Positions 19,659-27,698 of a stretch of 64,000 nt of DNA are shown here, piece after piece. Position 1 is the stretch's first letter. Each line of letters opens with the position of its first letter. A program made the translations under genes and the position numbers. The notes beneath the pieces were generated by a model. The model worked only from the letters and a program-made list of their open reading frames with translations. It did not search any database and was not told the DNA's origin. The stretch is from Geodermatophilus sp. DSM 44513 (GTDB lineage Bacteria > Actinomycetota > Actinomycetes > Mycobacteriales > Geodermatophilaceae): contig NZ_CP135963.1 of NCBI RefSeq assembly GCF_032460525.1, positions 3,596,001 to 3,660,000 on the forward strand, read 5' to 3'.

Positions 19659-20659
19659 CCGCGGTGGTGCTCGCCTACGGCGAGCAGCCCTACCTCTTCG
19701 ACGTCGTCGACCGGCTGCTGGCCTCGACCGGCGTCGGCGTGCGCGTCGTCGTCGTCGACAACGGCTGCACCAGCCCGTCGCTGCAGCCGCTGCGCGACCG
19801 GCCCGGCGTCACGCTGCTGGAGCCCGGCACCAACACCGGGTTCACCGGCGGCTGCAACCTGGGTGCCGCCGCCACGGACTCGCCGTACCTGGCGTTCATC
19901 AACTCCGACGCGCTGGTCGAGCCCGACGCCCTCGCCGAGCTAGTGACCGTCGCGGCCCGCCCGGAGGTCGGCATCGCCTCGGCCAGCCTGCGGCTGGCCG
20001 CGGACCCCGCCCTGCTCAACACCAACGGCAACCCGGTGCACGTGCTGGGGCTGTCCTGGGCCGGTCACCTCGGCGAGCCGGCCGCCCGCTTCCCCGACGA
20101 GCTGCCGATCGCCAGCGGCACCGGCGCGGCGATCGTCCTGCGGCGGGAGGTGTGGGACGCCCTCGGCGGGTTCACCGAGGAGTTCTTCGCCTACTGCGAG
20201 GACGCCGACCTGTCGCTGCGCTGCTGGCAGCAGGGCTGGGAGGTCCGCTACGTGCCGACGGCGGTGGTGGCCCACCACTACGAGTTCAGCCGCAACCCGG
20301 CGAAGTTCTACCTGCTGGAGCGCAACCGGCTGGCCATGGTGCTGAGCCTCTACCAGGGCCGCACGCTGCTGCTGCTCGCCCCCGCGCTGCTCGCCTTCGA
20401 GGTGGCCATCGTCGGGGTGGCCGCGCTGAACGGCTGGCTGCCGCTGAAGCTGCGCGGCTACCGCTGGCTGGTGGCCCACCGGCGGTGGCTGGCTGCCCAC
20501 CGCTGCGCCGTCCAGCGGGTGCGCCGCCGCTCCGACCGCGAGCTGGCCGGCCTGCTGACCGCCCGCTTCGACCCGTCGGTGCTGCCGCTGCCGGCCGGCG
20601 GCGGGGCGCTCAACGCGGTGATGAGCGGCTACTGGGGCGTCGTCCGCCGATTGCTCTGA
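19655..20659 (+). CDS. Family 2 glycosyltransferase, membrane associated
   Basis: A 334-residue GT2 enzyme: donor-binding N-terminus (VVLAYGEQPYLFDVV, VVVDNGCTSP), NTGFTGGCNLG, FINSDALVEPD carrying the metal-binding acid, and the catalytic-base region YCEDADLSLRCWQQG. A hydrophobic segment near residues 235-255 (TLLLLAPALLAFEVAIVGV) anchors it. The pattern fits rhamnosyl- or related transferases acting on lipid-linked acceptors. Start GTG 19655 overlaps the flippase stop by four bases and is preceded by GGAGAGGGAGG. Specific sugar not determinable. Confidence 0.87.
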   Translation: MTAVVLAYGEQPYLFDVVDRLLASTGVGVRVVVVDNGCTSPSLQPLRDRPGVTLLEPGTNTGFTGGCNLGAAATDSPYLAFINSDALVEPDALAELVTVAARPEVGIASASLRLAADPALLNTNGNPVHVLGLSWAGHLGEPAARFPDELPIASGTGAAIVLRREVWDALGGFTEEFFAYCEDADLSLRCWQQGWEVRYVPTAVVAHHYEFSRNPAKFYLLERNRLAMVLSLYQGRTLLLLAPALLAFEVAIVGVAALNGWLPLKLRGYRWLVAHRRWLAAHRCAVQRVRRRSDRELAGLLTARFDPSVLPLPAGGGALNAVMSGYWGVVRRLL

Positions 20660-20701
20660 CGTGATCCCTGAGCCGGACAGGGTGGACGACGATCGACGAT
20701 G

Positions 20702-20718
20702 TGGTCATCTTCTGACCA
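20702..20718. promoter_or_regulatory. Probable toxin-antitoxin operator palindrome
   Basis: TGGTCA-TCTTC-TGACCA, a 6-5-6 palindrome whose last base is the A of the antitoxin ATG at 20718. Phd/YefM antitoxins usually repress their own operon through such a site. Position and symmetry are seen; binding is inferred. Confidence 0.5.
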
Positions 20719-20999
20719 TGACGACGCTGTCGCTGGCCGATGTGAAGGCACACCTGTCCGGACTCGTGGCACGGGTCAGTGGCCAGCACGAGCGGGTCTA
20801 CGTCACCGTGCACGGCCGTCCCTCCGCCGTACTCCTGGCGCCGGAGGACCTCGAGTCGCTGGAGGAGACGATCGAGATCCTGGCCGACCAGGACGTCATG
20901 CGCAGGCTGCACGCCTCGGAGGCCGAGCTGAGCGCGGGTGATGTCGAGACTGAGGAGCAGCTGGCGGCGGCGATGCGGCGGCGCGGCTCCTCGGCGTGA
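20718..20999 (+). CDS. Type II antitoxin, Phd/YefM (RelB-like) family
   Basis: A 93-residue antitoxin. The N-terminal DNA-binding domain has the Phd/YefM pattern SLADVKAHLSGLVARV followed by VYVTVHGRPSAVLLAPEDLESLEET. The acidic C-terminal part (SEAELSAGDVETEEQ) would wrap the toxin. Its last four bases overlap the RelE-like toxin gene (GTGA), the standard arrangement. Cytoplasmic, autoregulatory through the palindrome at 20702-20718 (inference). Confidence 0.9.
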   Translation: MTTLSLADVKAHLSGLVARVSGQHERVYVTVHGRPSAVLLAPEDLESLEETIEILADQDVMRRLHASEAELSAGDVETEEQLAAAMRRRGSSA

Positions 21000-21271
21000 C
21001 AGATCCAGGCCGCTACGTCCTGGCCGTCACACCCACGGCCCGACGGCAGCTCACCGAGCGCCTACCCGAGGCCGTCGCGGCCGCCGCGTACGAGTTCATC
21101 GTGGGGCCGCTGCTCGACGAGCCGCACCGAGTGGGCAAGCGACTGCGCCCGCCGCTCGACGACAGGCACAGAGCCCGTCGCGGCACCTACCGGGTGATCT
21201 ACCGCATCGACGAGGACACCCGCACGGTGGCCGTCGTCGACGTCGCCCACCGCCGCGACGCCCATCGCTGA
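20996..21271 (+). CDS. Type II toxin, RelE/ParE family
   Basis: A 91-residue RelE-fold protein: YVLAVTPTARRQLTERLP at the start, GKRLRPPLDDRHRARRGTYRVIYRID in the core with the Arg-rich catalytic strand, and TVAVVDVAHRRDAHR at the end. RelE toxins cut mRNA on the ribosome. Complete length and unbroken, so the pair appears active. Start GTG 20996 overlaps the antitoxin stop. Confidence 0.9.
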   Translation: MTDPGRYVLAVTPTARRQLTERLPEAVAAAAYEFIVGPLLDEPHRVGKRLRPPLDDRHRARRGTYRVIYRIDEDTRTVAVVDVAHRRDAHR

Positions 21272-21387
21272 CCGGTCGTGCAGCGTCGTCCGTCGTCCGC
21301 ACCGTCAGACGGCCGGTTGCTCCACTGTGCGTGCCGGCGCGTCCGGTGCGCCGTCCCCACGGCGGCTCGTCTCCCGACACTGCGTCG

Positions 21388-21639
21388 GTGGCACCGAGCA
21401 TCGAGAGCGACGAGGCGGACCGACCGGCCAGGGACCTGGCCGACGCGACACACGAGTCGCTGGCCGAGGCCGTCCCCACCGCGTCGCACGAGCGACTCGA
21501 CCGCGTCCGTGAGGAGCACCGTCGGCTCATCAGCGAGGCCGTCACCGGGCTGTCGGCGGAGTACACCGCACTGCCTGTGGTCGATGAGCGGGATCCCGAC
21601 GCGGTCCTGGGCCACGACTGGCGCGGCCTGCCCACCTGA
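21388..21639 (+). CDS. Orphan VapB-type antitoxin
   Basis: An 83-residue protein whose pattern matches VapB antitoxins of the PSK type: SIESDEADRPARDLADAT, ESLAEAVPTASHERLDRVR, then LPVVDERDPDAVLGHDWRG, where the final D-x-x-L-G-x-D-x-x-G-L-P is diagnostic. GTG 21388 is the only sensible start. The vapC toxin gene expected directly downstream is reduced to a short broken fragment, so this is an orphan antitoxin or part of a dying pair. An intact, unrelated TA pair lies 116 bases upstream. Confidence 0.7.
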   Translation: MAPSIESDEADRPARDLADATHESLAEAVPTASHERLDRVREEHRRLISEAVTGLSAEYTALPVVDERDPDAVLGHDWRGLPT

Positions 21640-21641
21640 CG

Positions 21642-21690
21642 GTGCCCGTCGTCGACCTCGGCCGCGCTCGTGGACCTCACGTCTCCGTGG
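21642..21690 (+). pseudogene. Remnant of the vapC toxin (PIN domain N-terminus)
   Basis: Directly after vapB a GTG opens V-P-V-V-D, and after one extra base the frame continues S-A-A-L-V-D-L-T. PIN-domain toxins begin with the very similar VVDTSALVDL. The frame shift and the loss of everything after about 15 codons mark it as a dead gene. Short match, so moderate confidence only. Confidence 0.4.
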
Positions 21691-21703
21691 GAGACGACAG
21701 CCG

Positions 21704-22129
21704 CTACCGCGTGACGGCGGGGCGCTGGACGCGCTGGTGAGCAGCTGACAGCGCGGCGTCGTCCGCGGCCTGCTGCGTGCGGGCCTGCTGGGCCTCGACG
21801 TGCCGCAGCGCGGCGTCGGCGAGCGCGACCTGGCGGGCCAGCAGCACTAGCCGGGCCTCCTGCTCGCGGAACCGGGCGCTCGTGCTGCCCACCAGGTAGA
21901 TGATCACCAGGGCGAGGACGTAGAGCAGCAGGTCGGTGCCGCGGGTGACGCCGGTCCAGTCGGCCAGCGACTGCAGCGTGTCGGGGAAGAGCACGGCGAG
22001 CACGCCGGCCACCACGGTGAGGAAGGCGATGATCTTCCGGCGGGCCTGGCCGCGCAGCGACGTCCGGGAGCGCAGGGAGCTGACGACGGCGATGACCAGC
22101 GCCGGGACGAGCAGGAGCTGGATGATCAC
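21704..22129 (-). CDS. DUF2304 membrane protein, partner of the adjacent glycosyltransferase
   Basis: A 141-residue protein with three hydrophobic segments (VIIQLLLVPALVIAVVSSL; IIAFLTVVAGVLAVLFP; LLLYVLALVIIYLVG) and a helical polar C-terminus rich in Ala/Gln (about 85-141) that may form a coiled coil. This is the DUF2304 layout. In M. tuberculosis a similar small protein (Rv3632) next to PpgS (Rv3631) stimulates that enzyme. Start GTG 22129 overlaps the glycosyltransferase stop (GTGA). Confidence 0.82.
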   Translation of the reverse strand: MIIQLLLVPALVIAVVSSLRSRTSLRGQARRKIIAFLTVVAGVLAVLFPDTLQSLADWTGVTRGTDLLLYVLALVIIYLVGSTSARFREQEARLVLLARQVALADAALRHVEAQQARTQQAADDAALSAAHQRVQRPAVTR

Positions 22130-22863
22130 GAGCGGCCCCAGTGCGTGACGCGGTGCGCGGCGACCTCGGCGAGGATGTTGACGCTGTTGAGCAGCGGCTG
22201 ACCCTTGGCCTTGGAGTACTCGGTGTAGAGGATGTGCACCGGGTACTCGGTGATCCGGTGCTCGGGCCGGGTGAGGTGCCGCTCCAGCTGCGAGGCGTAG
22301 GCCATGCCGGCGTAGGACAGCCGGATGTCGGCGGCCACGTGCCGGGCGACGATCCGCAGTCCGTTGTGCGCGTCGGTCAGCCGGGTGCCCTCCCCGCGGT
22401 TGAGCAGCGTGCTCGCCGTCTTCAGGATGACCCGGCGCAGCCAGCTCATCTGGGTGGGGCCGTCGCCCTCCAGGAACCGCGAGCCCATGACCACGTCGTA
22501 GCCCTCGCGGATCTTGCCGATCATGCCGAGCAGGTCGGGCAGCTGGTGCTGGCCGTCGGCGTCGAAACAGGCGATGTAGCGGGCGTCGGTGAGCATCAGC
22601 GCGGCCTCGAAGCCGGTCTGCAGCGCACCGCCGGCGCCGAGGTTGATCGGGTGGCTGACGCGGAAGGCCCCGGCCTTGTCGATCTCGTCCGCCGACGTGT
22701 CGGTGCTCGCGTCGTCCACGGCGATGACAGACAGCCCCGCGGCGACCAGCTCGGCGATGACCCCGCCCACGACGGGCGCCTCGTTGTAGACGCGGACGAC
22801 GACGACCGTGTCGTCCCAGCAGGGGTCCGGCGGGTTCGGTGCGCCCATGGTGGCGGTGCCCAT
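22126..22863 (-). CDS. Family 2 glycosyltransferase, PpgS-like polyprenyl-phosphate sugar synthase
   Basis: A 245-residue soluble GT2 enzyme of the DPM1/PpgS type: VVVVRVYNEAPVVGGVI, VDDASTDTSADEI, NLGAGGALQTGFEAA, the FDADGQHQLPD metal site, and VVMGSRFL. No membrane helix, as in PpgS, whose length (about 240) it matches. PpgS loads N-acetylgalactosamine on polyprenyl phosphate for arabinogalactan decoration; the DUF2304 partner supports this call, but the sugar is inference. ATG 22863 is used; ATG 22848 is also possible, and neither has a strong ribosome site. Confidence 0.82.
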   Translation of the reverse strand: MGTATMGAPNPPDPCWDDTVVVVRVYNEAPVVGGVIAELVAAGLSVIAVDDASTDTSADEIDKAGAFRVSHPINLGAGGALQTGFEAALMLTDARYIACFDADGQHQLPDLLGMIGKIREGYDVVMGSRFLEGDGPTQMSWLRRVILKTASTLLNRGEGTRLTDAHNGLRIVARHVAADIRLSYAGMAYASQLERHLTRPEHRITEYPVHILYTEYSKAKGQPLLNSVNILAEVAAHRVTHWGRS

Positions 22864-23078
22864 CGCTTCGGATGGTAGGACGCCCGTCGTCGACACCTGG
22901 TCGACGACCGGCCGGACACCGAGGGCTGTGCTGACCGGGCTCACCCACCCAGAGTGCAACACCCGTCGCCGGACGGTGACGAAACCGGGACCGTGTTCAC
23001 CTCTGCCGTCCCACCGATCACACGAGTCACACGCGTCCGCCGGGTGCGGTCTCGTCGGGACCGGCGATGCCGTCCACC

Positions 23079-24002
23079 TCAGCCGCCGACGGCTCGGCGG
23101 AGGTGGTCGTCGGCGCGCCACCAACCTGCGTCCTGGGAGACGGCGCACCCGTCCAGGGCGATGACGGTCCGGCCGGGCTGGGATCCGAACAGCACCGCGA
23201 ACCTCCTGTGCTCGACGCGGCTGCAGCCCCGGTCGGGGCGCACCAGGTCCAGTGCCGCGTTCACCCCGGCGACCTGATCGGCGGTGAGGGTGCGGTGCGC
23301 CTCCAGGTACCCGACCCGCATGCCCTCCTCGGCCGCGACGCGGTACATGCAGACCGACACCGGAGCGGACAGCGGCGTCGGGGTGGGGTCCCCGCGTTGC
23401 GGGGGCTGCTCGATCGAGAGCACGTCCTTGGTCTCGTCCGGGCAGCTGGTGTCCACCGACAGCTGGCTCCGGCTCTGGCCCTCCTGCTGTTCCCCGACCA
23501 CCGCGGTGATGAGCGACGCGTAGGCAGACTTGGCCGACTCCGTGGGGGCGCTGCAGGGGCCCACCGGCGCCCGGACGGCGCGCGTCCCGTGCTCGTCGTG
23601 CAGGTGCACCACGAGCGGATCCACCCCGGCGGCCGTGCACGCCATGTCGGCGACGGGGGGTTCGTCCGGTGAGCGGTAGGCCTCCAGCAGGGCACCGAGG
23701 CCGCCGGTGACGCGCCGGACGACGTGGAACGACCAGCTGCCGTCGCCCGGCACGGTGCGGATCTCGTAGGAGCAGACATAGGCGTCCATGGGCCCCCCGG
23801 TGTCACCCGACAAGCGGCTCGACTCCTGCGCCGGACACGCGACGTCCGGGGTCACCGCCGCGGACGACGGCGTCAGCTCCGGCGGATCGGACGGCGGGCT
23901 GTCGCCACCGGACTCGGCAGCCCTGGTGCCGGCGGCCTGGCCACAACCGGTGAGCGCGACGATCAGGAGCAGCCCCGCAACGCAGCTGCTCACCCCGCTC
24001 AT
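23079..24002 (-). CDS. Secreted lipoprotein of unknown function
   Basis: A 307-residue lipoprotein: hydrophobic N-terminus SCVAGLLLIVALTGCG with the lipobox LTGC (Cys about 20), then a disordered Ser/Pro/Asp-rich linker. The folded part has eight or so further Cys (CPAQE, YVCSYE, ACTAAG, GPCSAP, SCPDE, VCMYR, GCSRV, GCAVS), suggesting several disulfides. Two related halves may be present, each with a Cys-Y-x-V/I-x strand (YVCSYEIRT; SVCMYRVAA). No family recognised. Stands alone; no operon partner. Confidence 0.72.
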   Translation of the reverse strand: MSGVSSCVAGLLLIVALTGCGQAAGTRAAESGGDSPPSDPPELTPSSAAVTPDVACPAQESSRLSGDTGGPMDAYVCSYEIRTVPGDGSWSFHVVRRVTGGLGALLEAYRSPDEPPVADMACTAAGVDPLVVHLHDEHGTRAVRAPVGPCSAPTESAKSAYASLITAVVGEQQEGQSRSQLSVDTSCPDETKDVLSIEQPPQRGDPTPTPLSAPVSVCMYRVAAEEGMRVGYLEAHRTLTADQVAGVNAALDLVRPDRGCSRVEHRRFAVLFGSQPGRTVIALDGCAVSQDAGWWRADDHLRRAVGG

Positions 24003-24600
24003 GCCACCAGCAGAGCACCGCCTCGCGGGGGATCCCCAGAGGCCTCCCCACAGCGTTGCGCACTCGTCACCTGGGGTGGTGCCCCGTCCCGGTGGTGCGT
24101 CGCCCGGGGCGACGCCGCCGTTGAGCAGTAGGCGTCGACGCTCAGGCCCCGACCGAGCGAGACGGCCGGCGGTCAGCCGTGCCGGGAGCCGTGTCGCCGC
24201 TTGACCTCCACAGGCAGCTGCCGGACTGGCCCGGCGAGGACATAGCCAAGCACGGAGGGCATCGACCCGGCTCTGAGGGCCACCGTGGTCCTGGACCGCG
24301 ACCGACGCCGCACCGCCGGGAACGCCCCGGGACCGATGACCGGTGCCAGGCCGCTCGCCGAGCTCGCGCTCGTCACCACCCCAGTGGCGGCAGGCTGATC
24401 GCCGCGCTCACCGCCCGCCGCCAGAACGCACCGGCCGCCGACCCCCGCGACGCCGACGGCGCCTGTCTCGTCTGGGCCCGCCCGCCGATCGCCGAGAGCC
24501 GGTTCTTGGCCCGCGAGGTGCGCTGCCCGAGCCCGTAGCGGACCCCGCGGGTGCGAGCGTTGGTGCGGCCGATCCGCGCTCCCCGGCCGCGGGCGCCTTG
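24003..24600. other. Gene-poor, probably decayed stretch
   Basis: About 600 bases with only short overlapping frames and no ribosome site or conserved motif. I see no intact gene, RNA or insertion-sequence end. With the adjoining pseudogene it looks like an eroded region. Confidence 0.5.
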
Positions 24601-24860
24601 TTAGAGCAGCATGCGGGCCTGCTCGGCTTCGGCCGCGCGCAGCGCCACCCGGTGGGTGAACAGGTCGCACATGGTCAGCATCTCCGTGCGGACGTCCTGG
24701 CTACTGCCGATCAGGGTGAACTCCAGGGCCGGCCCCGGGACTGCAGCAGCTTGATCGCCGTGCTGAGCCGGGCGTCGGCCACCCAGGAGCTGACCGCGGC
24801 GAGCTCGGCGATCACGACGACGACCTGCAGCACCGTCCTGGTGAGGGAGGAGTCGCGGTC
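24601..24860 (-). pseudogene. Frameshifted fragment of an unknown protein
   Basis: On the minus strand a coding-like segment (LTRTVLQVVVVIAELAAVSS, WVADARLSTAIKLLQSRG) runs from about 24860 to about 24740 and then hits a stop, while the next frame continues sensibly (ALEFTLIGSSQDVRTEML, then MCDLFTHRVALRAAEAEQAR) to a TAA at 24601-24603. A single-base change near 24735-24745 would join them. Family not recognised. Confidence 0.45.
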
Positions 24861-24987
24861 TTCTCGTGCAGCTCCGCCTGTTGGGCCCCTCCGCAGGCGT
24901 TTCCGCGGAAGCGACCGGGCCTGTGACCTGCGGTTCTGTCACCCCCTCGGCCTACCGTCCGAACAACGGTTCGACGAGGAGGGTGTC

Positions 24988-26523
24988 GTGGGTGAGGAGT
25001 CCGAGGGCGGGGAGCTGTCGCTGGCGGAGCTGGCGGCGCGGATCACCGGTGGGGCGGTGCGGCTGGCCGCAGCCACCGCGGCGTGGCTGGCGCTGGTCGC
25101 GGAGTTCGACCGCCGTGAGGGCTGGGGTGCAGTCGGCGTCCGCTCGTGCGCGCACTGGCTGGCCTGGCAGTGCGGGCTGTCGACGAGCACGGCCCGGGAG
25201 CACGTGCGGGTGGCCCGCGCGCTGACCGTGCTGCCGGCCACCGCGGCGGTCTTCGCCGCCGGGCGGCTGTCATACGCCAAGGTGCGCGCGCTGACCCGGG
25301 TCGCCGAGCCGGCCACCGAGGCCACGCTGCTGGGCCTGGCCCACGAGCTGACCGCCGCCCAGCTGGAGCAGGTGGTGCGGGAGTGGCGCCGCTCGGACGC
25401 CGTCGACGCCGCCCACGCTGCTGACCCGGCCGCCACGGTGGCCGCCCGTGAGCGGTTCGACTCCTGGTGGGACGAGGACGGGATGCTGCACGTGCGCATG
25501 TGCCTGGACGCCGAGCACGGCGCAGCCTTCCTGGCCGGGGTGGACTCCCTGGCCGAACGCGACGCCCGCCGGGAACGTGCCGCGGCCACGCGTGCAGCGG
25601 CCTCGGGGACGGCTCCGGCGACCGGTACCGGCGAGGACGAGGACGAGGAGGTGAACCGCGCGCGGAACCGTTCGACCGCGCGACGCTGCGCGGCGGTCGC
25701 CCGGCTGGCCTCGGCTGCGGCCGACGCCGACCGGCGGGCCGGGGACCCGCCGCGCCGGGAGGTGGTCGTGCACGTCGATGCCGCGGTGCTGGCCGAGGAC
25801 GCCGCCGCCGGCCGCGCCCACCTGCAGGGCGGGCCGGCGCTGCACCCAGCCCAGGTCCGCCGGATGCTGTGCGAGGCCACCGTGGTGACCATGCTCGAGC
25901 GCGGCCGCGAACCGCTGGCCGTCGGCCGCGCTCGCCGGTTCGCCACCCGCGCCCAGCGCCGTGCACTGCACCGACGCGACGGCGGCTGCGCCCGCCCCGG
26001 CTGCACGGAGAGCCGGATCAAGCGGCTGCACGCCCACCACCTGCGGCACTGGCTGCACGGCGGGCCCACCGACCTGACCAACCTGGTGCTGCTCTGCGAC
26101 GTCGACCACGGCCAGGCCCACGACCTGGACCTCGTCATGACCCGCCGCGACGGCCGGTTGGTCGTCACCACCCCGGACGGGCGCCGGGTGTGGGGGGCCG
26201 CCGACGCCGCCTTCGCCGGCGGGCTGGCCAGCCTCACCACGACGGACGCCCCCGCGTACGTCGGGGTCCACCCGCTCGACACCGCGACAGGACGCCGCCC
26301 GGACACGGCACCGGAAGCCACCGCTCCCCCGACGTCCGCTGCCTCGATCACCCGGCTGCTCTTCCCTGACCGGGTACCGGACCTGCCCGAAGCGATGCAC
26401 GTGAACGGCGAACGGATGGACCTCGGCTACGTCGTCGGCGTCCTGCTGCACCACCGCGACCTCGAACGCCGCCTCGCCACCGAGAACCGCGCGACCACCG
26501 GGGGACTGACGGCCGTGGCCTGA
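24988..26523 (+). CDS. DUF222 / HNH endonuclease domain protein (13E12-repeat family)
   Basis: A 511-residue DUF222-HNH protein. GTG 24988 is fixed by GAGGAGGG immediately upstream; the longer open frame is unrelated. DUF222 spans about 10-290 (LSLAELAARITGG; ARERFDSWWDEDGMLHVRM). The HNH motif follows: CARPGCTES, LHAHHLRHWLHGG with the His pair, and NLVLLCDVDHGQAHD. The C-terminal 130 residues are variable. It differs clearly from the 5540 copy, so it is an old paralogue, not a recent duplication. Function unproven. Confidence 0.87.
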   Translation: MGEESEGGELSLAELAARITGGAVRLAAATAAWLALVAEFDRREGWGAVGVRSCAHWLAWQCGLSTSTAREHVRVARALTVLPATAAVFAAGRLSYAKVRALTRVAEPATEATLLGLAHELTAAQLEQVVREWRRSDAVDAAHAADPAATVAARERFDSWWDEDGMLHVRMCLDAEHGAAFLAGVDSLAERDARRERAAATRAAASGTAPATGTGEDEDEEVNRARNRSTARRCAAVARLASAAADADRRAGDPPRREVVVHVDAAVLAEDAAAGRAHLQGGPALHPAQVRRMLCEATVVTMLERGREPLAVGRARRFATRAQRRALHRRDGGCARPGCTESRIKRLHAHHLRHWLHGGPTDLTNLVLLCDVDHGQAHDLDLVMTRRDGRLVVTTPDGRRVWGAADAAFAGGLASLTTTDAPAYVGVHPLDTATGRRPDTAPEATAPPTSAASITRLLFPDRVPDLPEAMHVNGERMDLGYVVGVLLHHRDLERRLATENRATTGGLTAVA

Positions 26524-26597
26524 TGGGCCACCCGCGCCCCGACCACCTGGGTCGCTTCCGCGGGAACGCGCTACGCCCGGGACGGGGTGCCGCCGGG

Positions 26598-27698
26598 TCA
26601 GCCGTACCGGGGGCCGTGCCGTCGCTCGACCTCGGCGAGCAGCTGCTTGACCCGCTCGGCGTCGGCCAGGGGGCAGACCATCGTCACGTCCGCGGTGTGC
26701 ACCACGACGCTGTCCCGCACCCCCACGAGGGCCACCAGGTGCCCGGGGTCGTCGCTGAGCACGACGTTGCGGTCGCTGTCGAGCAGCACGGTCAGCCCGC
26801 GGACGGCGTTGCCCGCGGCGTCGGCGTCCAGCGTGCCTGCCAGGGCCGGCCACGAGCCGACGTCCAGCCACTCGACGTCGAGGTCGACGACCAGCACCCG
26901 GCCGGGCTCGGTCGCGGCCGGCTCCAGGACGGCGTAGTCCACGCTGATCCTCGGCAGGGTGGGGAACACCTCGGCCAGGACGGCGTCCCGCTCCGGCCCC
27001 GCCGGCACGGCCACCACCCGCGCGAGCCCGGCCGCGGACTCGGGCAGGTGCTCGGCGAGGGCGTCGAGCACCGTCCGCGCCCGCCACACGAACATGCCGG
27101 AGTTCCACAGGTACTCCCCCGAGGCCAGGTAGGCCTCCGCGGTCGCCCGGTCCGGCTTCTCCCGGAAGGACACCGCCTCCGAGGCGCCGGGCACCCCGGT
27201 CGGCGCACCCCGCTGCACGTAGCCGAAGCCGGTCGCCGGCGCGGTCGGGGTGATCCCCAGGGTCACCAGGGCGCGCGGCCGGGTGGCCAGGACGTCGTAG
27301 GCGGTGTGCAGCGCGGCGGCGAACCGCTCCACCGGCCGGATGACGTGGTCGGCGCTCACCACCGCCAGCTCGGCGTCGGGGTCGACGTCGGCCACCAGCG
27401 CCGCCGCCAGCCCGACGGCGTTGGCGGTGTCGCGCGCGGTGGGCTCCAGCACCAGCCGGTCGGCGGCCAGCTCCGGCAGCGCCGCCCGCACCTGCTCGCC
27501 GTAGCGCGCCGCGGTGCACACCCAGATCCGCTCCACCGGCAGCACCGCCCGCAGCCGGTCGAAGGCCTCCGCGAGCAGGCTGTGCGCCCCGCCGCCCTCG
27601 TCGGCGACCACGTCGAGCAGCTGCTTGGGCCGCGCCGCCCGCGACAGCGGCCACAGCCGGGTGCCCGACCCGCCGGCCATCACCACCGCGTGCCGCAT
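26598..27698 (-). CDS. manC: Mannose-1-phosphate guanylyltransferase
   Basis: ManC makes GDP-mannose from GTP and mannose-1-phosphate for mannolipids and glycans. The 366-residue protein opens with VMAGGSGTRLWPLSR and has PKQLL, LEPTARDTANAVGLA, SADHVIRP, VSFREKPD and LWNSGMFVW, all family signatures. Start ATG 27698 overlaps the wbbL stop by one base (TGATG), so the genes are co-translated; the pair matches Rv3264c-Rv3265c in M. tuberculosis. Confidence 0.95.
   Translation of the reverse strand: MRHAVVMAGGSGTRLWPLSRAARPKQLLDVVADEGGGAHSLLAEAFDRLRAVLPVERIWVCTAARYGEQVRAALPELAADRLVLEPTARDTANAVGLAAALVADVDPDAELAVVSADHVIRPVERFAAALHTAYDVLATRPRALVTLGITPTAPATGFGYVQRGAPTGVPGASEAVSFREKPDRATAEAYLASGEYLWNSGMFVWRARTVLDALAEHLPESAAGLARVVAVPAGPERDAVLAEVFPTLPRISVDYAVLEPAATEPGRVLVVDLDVEWLDVGSWPALAGTLDADAAGNAVRGLTVLLDSDRNVVLSDDPGHLVALVGVRDSVVVHTADVTMVCPLADAERVKQLLAEVERRHGPRYG

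Noticed and set aside
23040..23078. Possible small gene or riboswitch in the gap between the PpgS-like gene and the lipoprotein gene
   Set aside because: No start with ribosome site, no conserved RNA fold that I could recognise.
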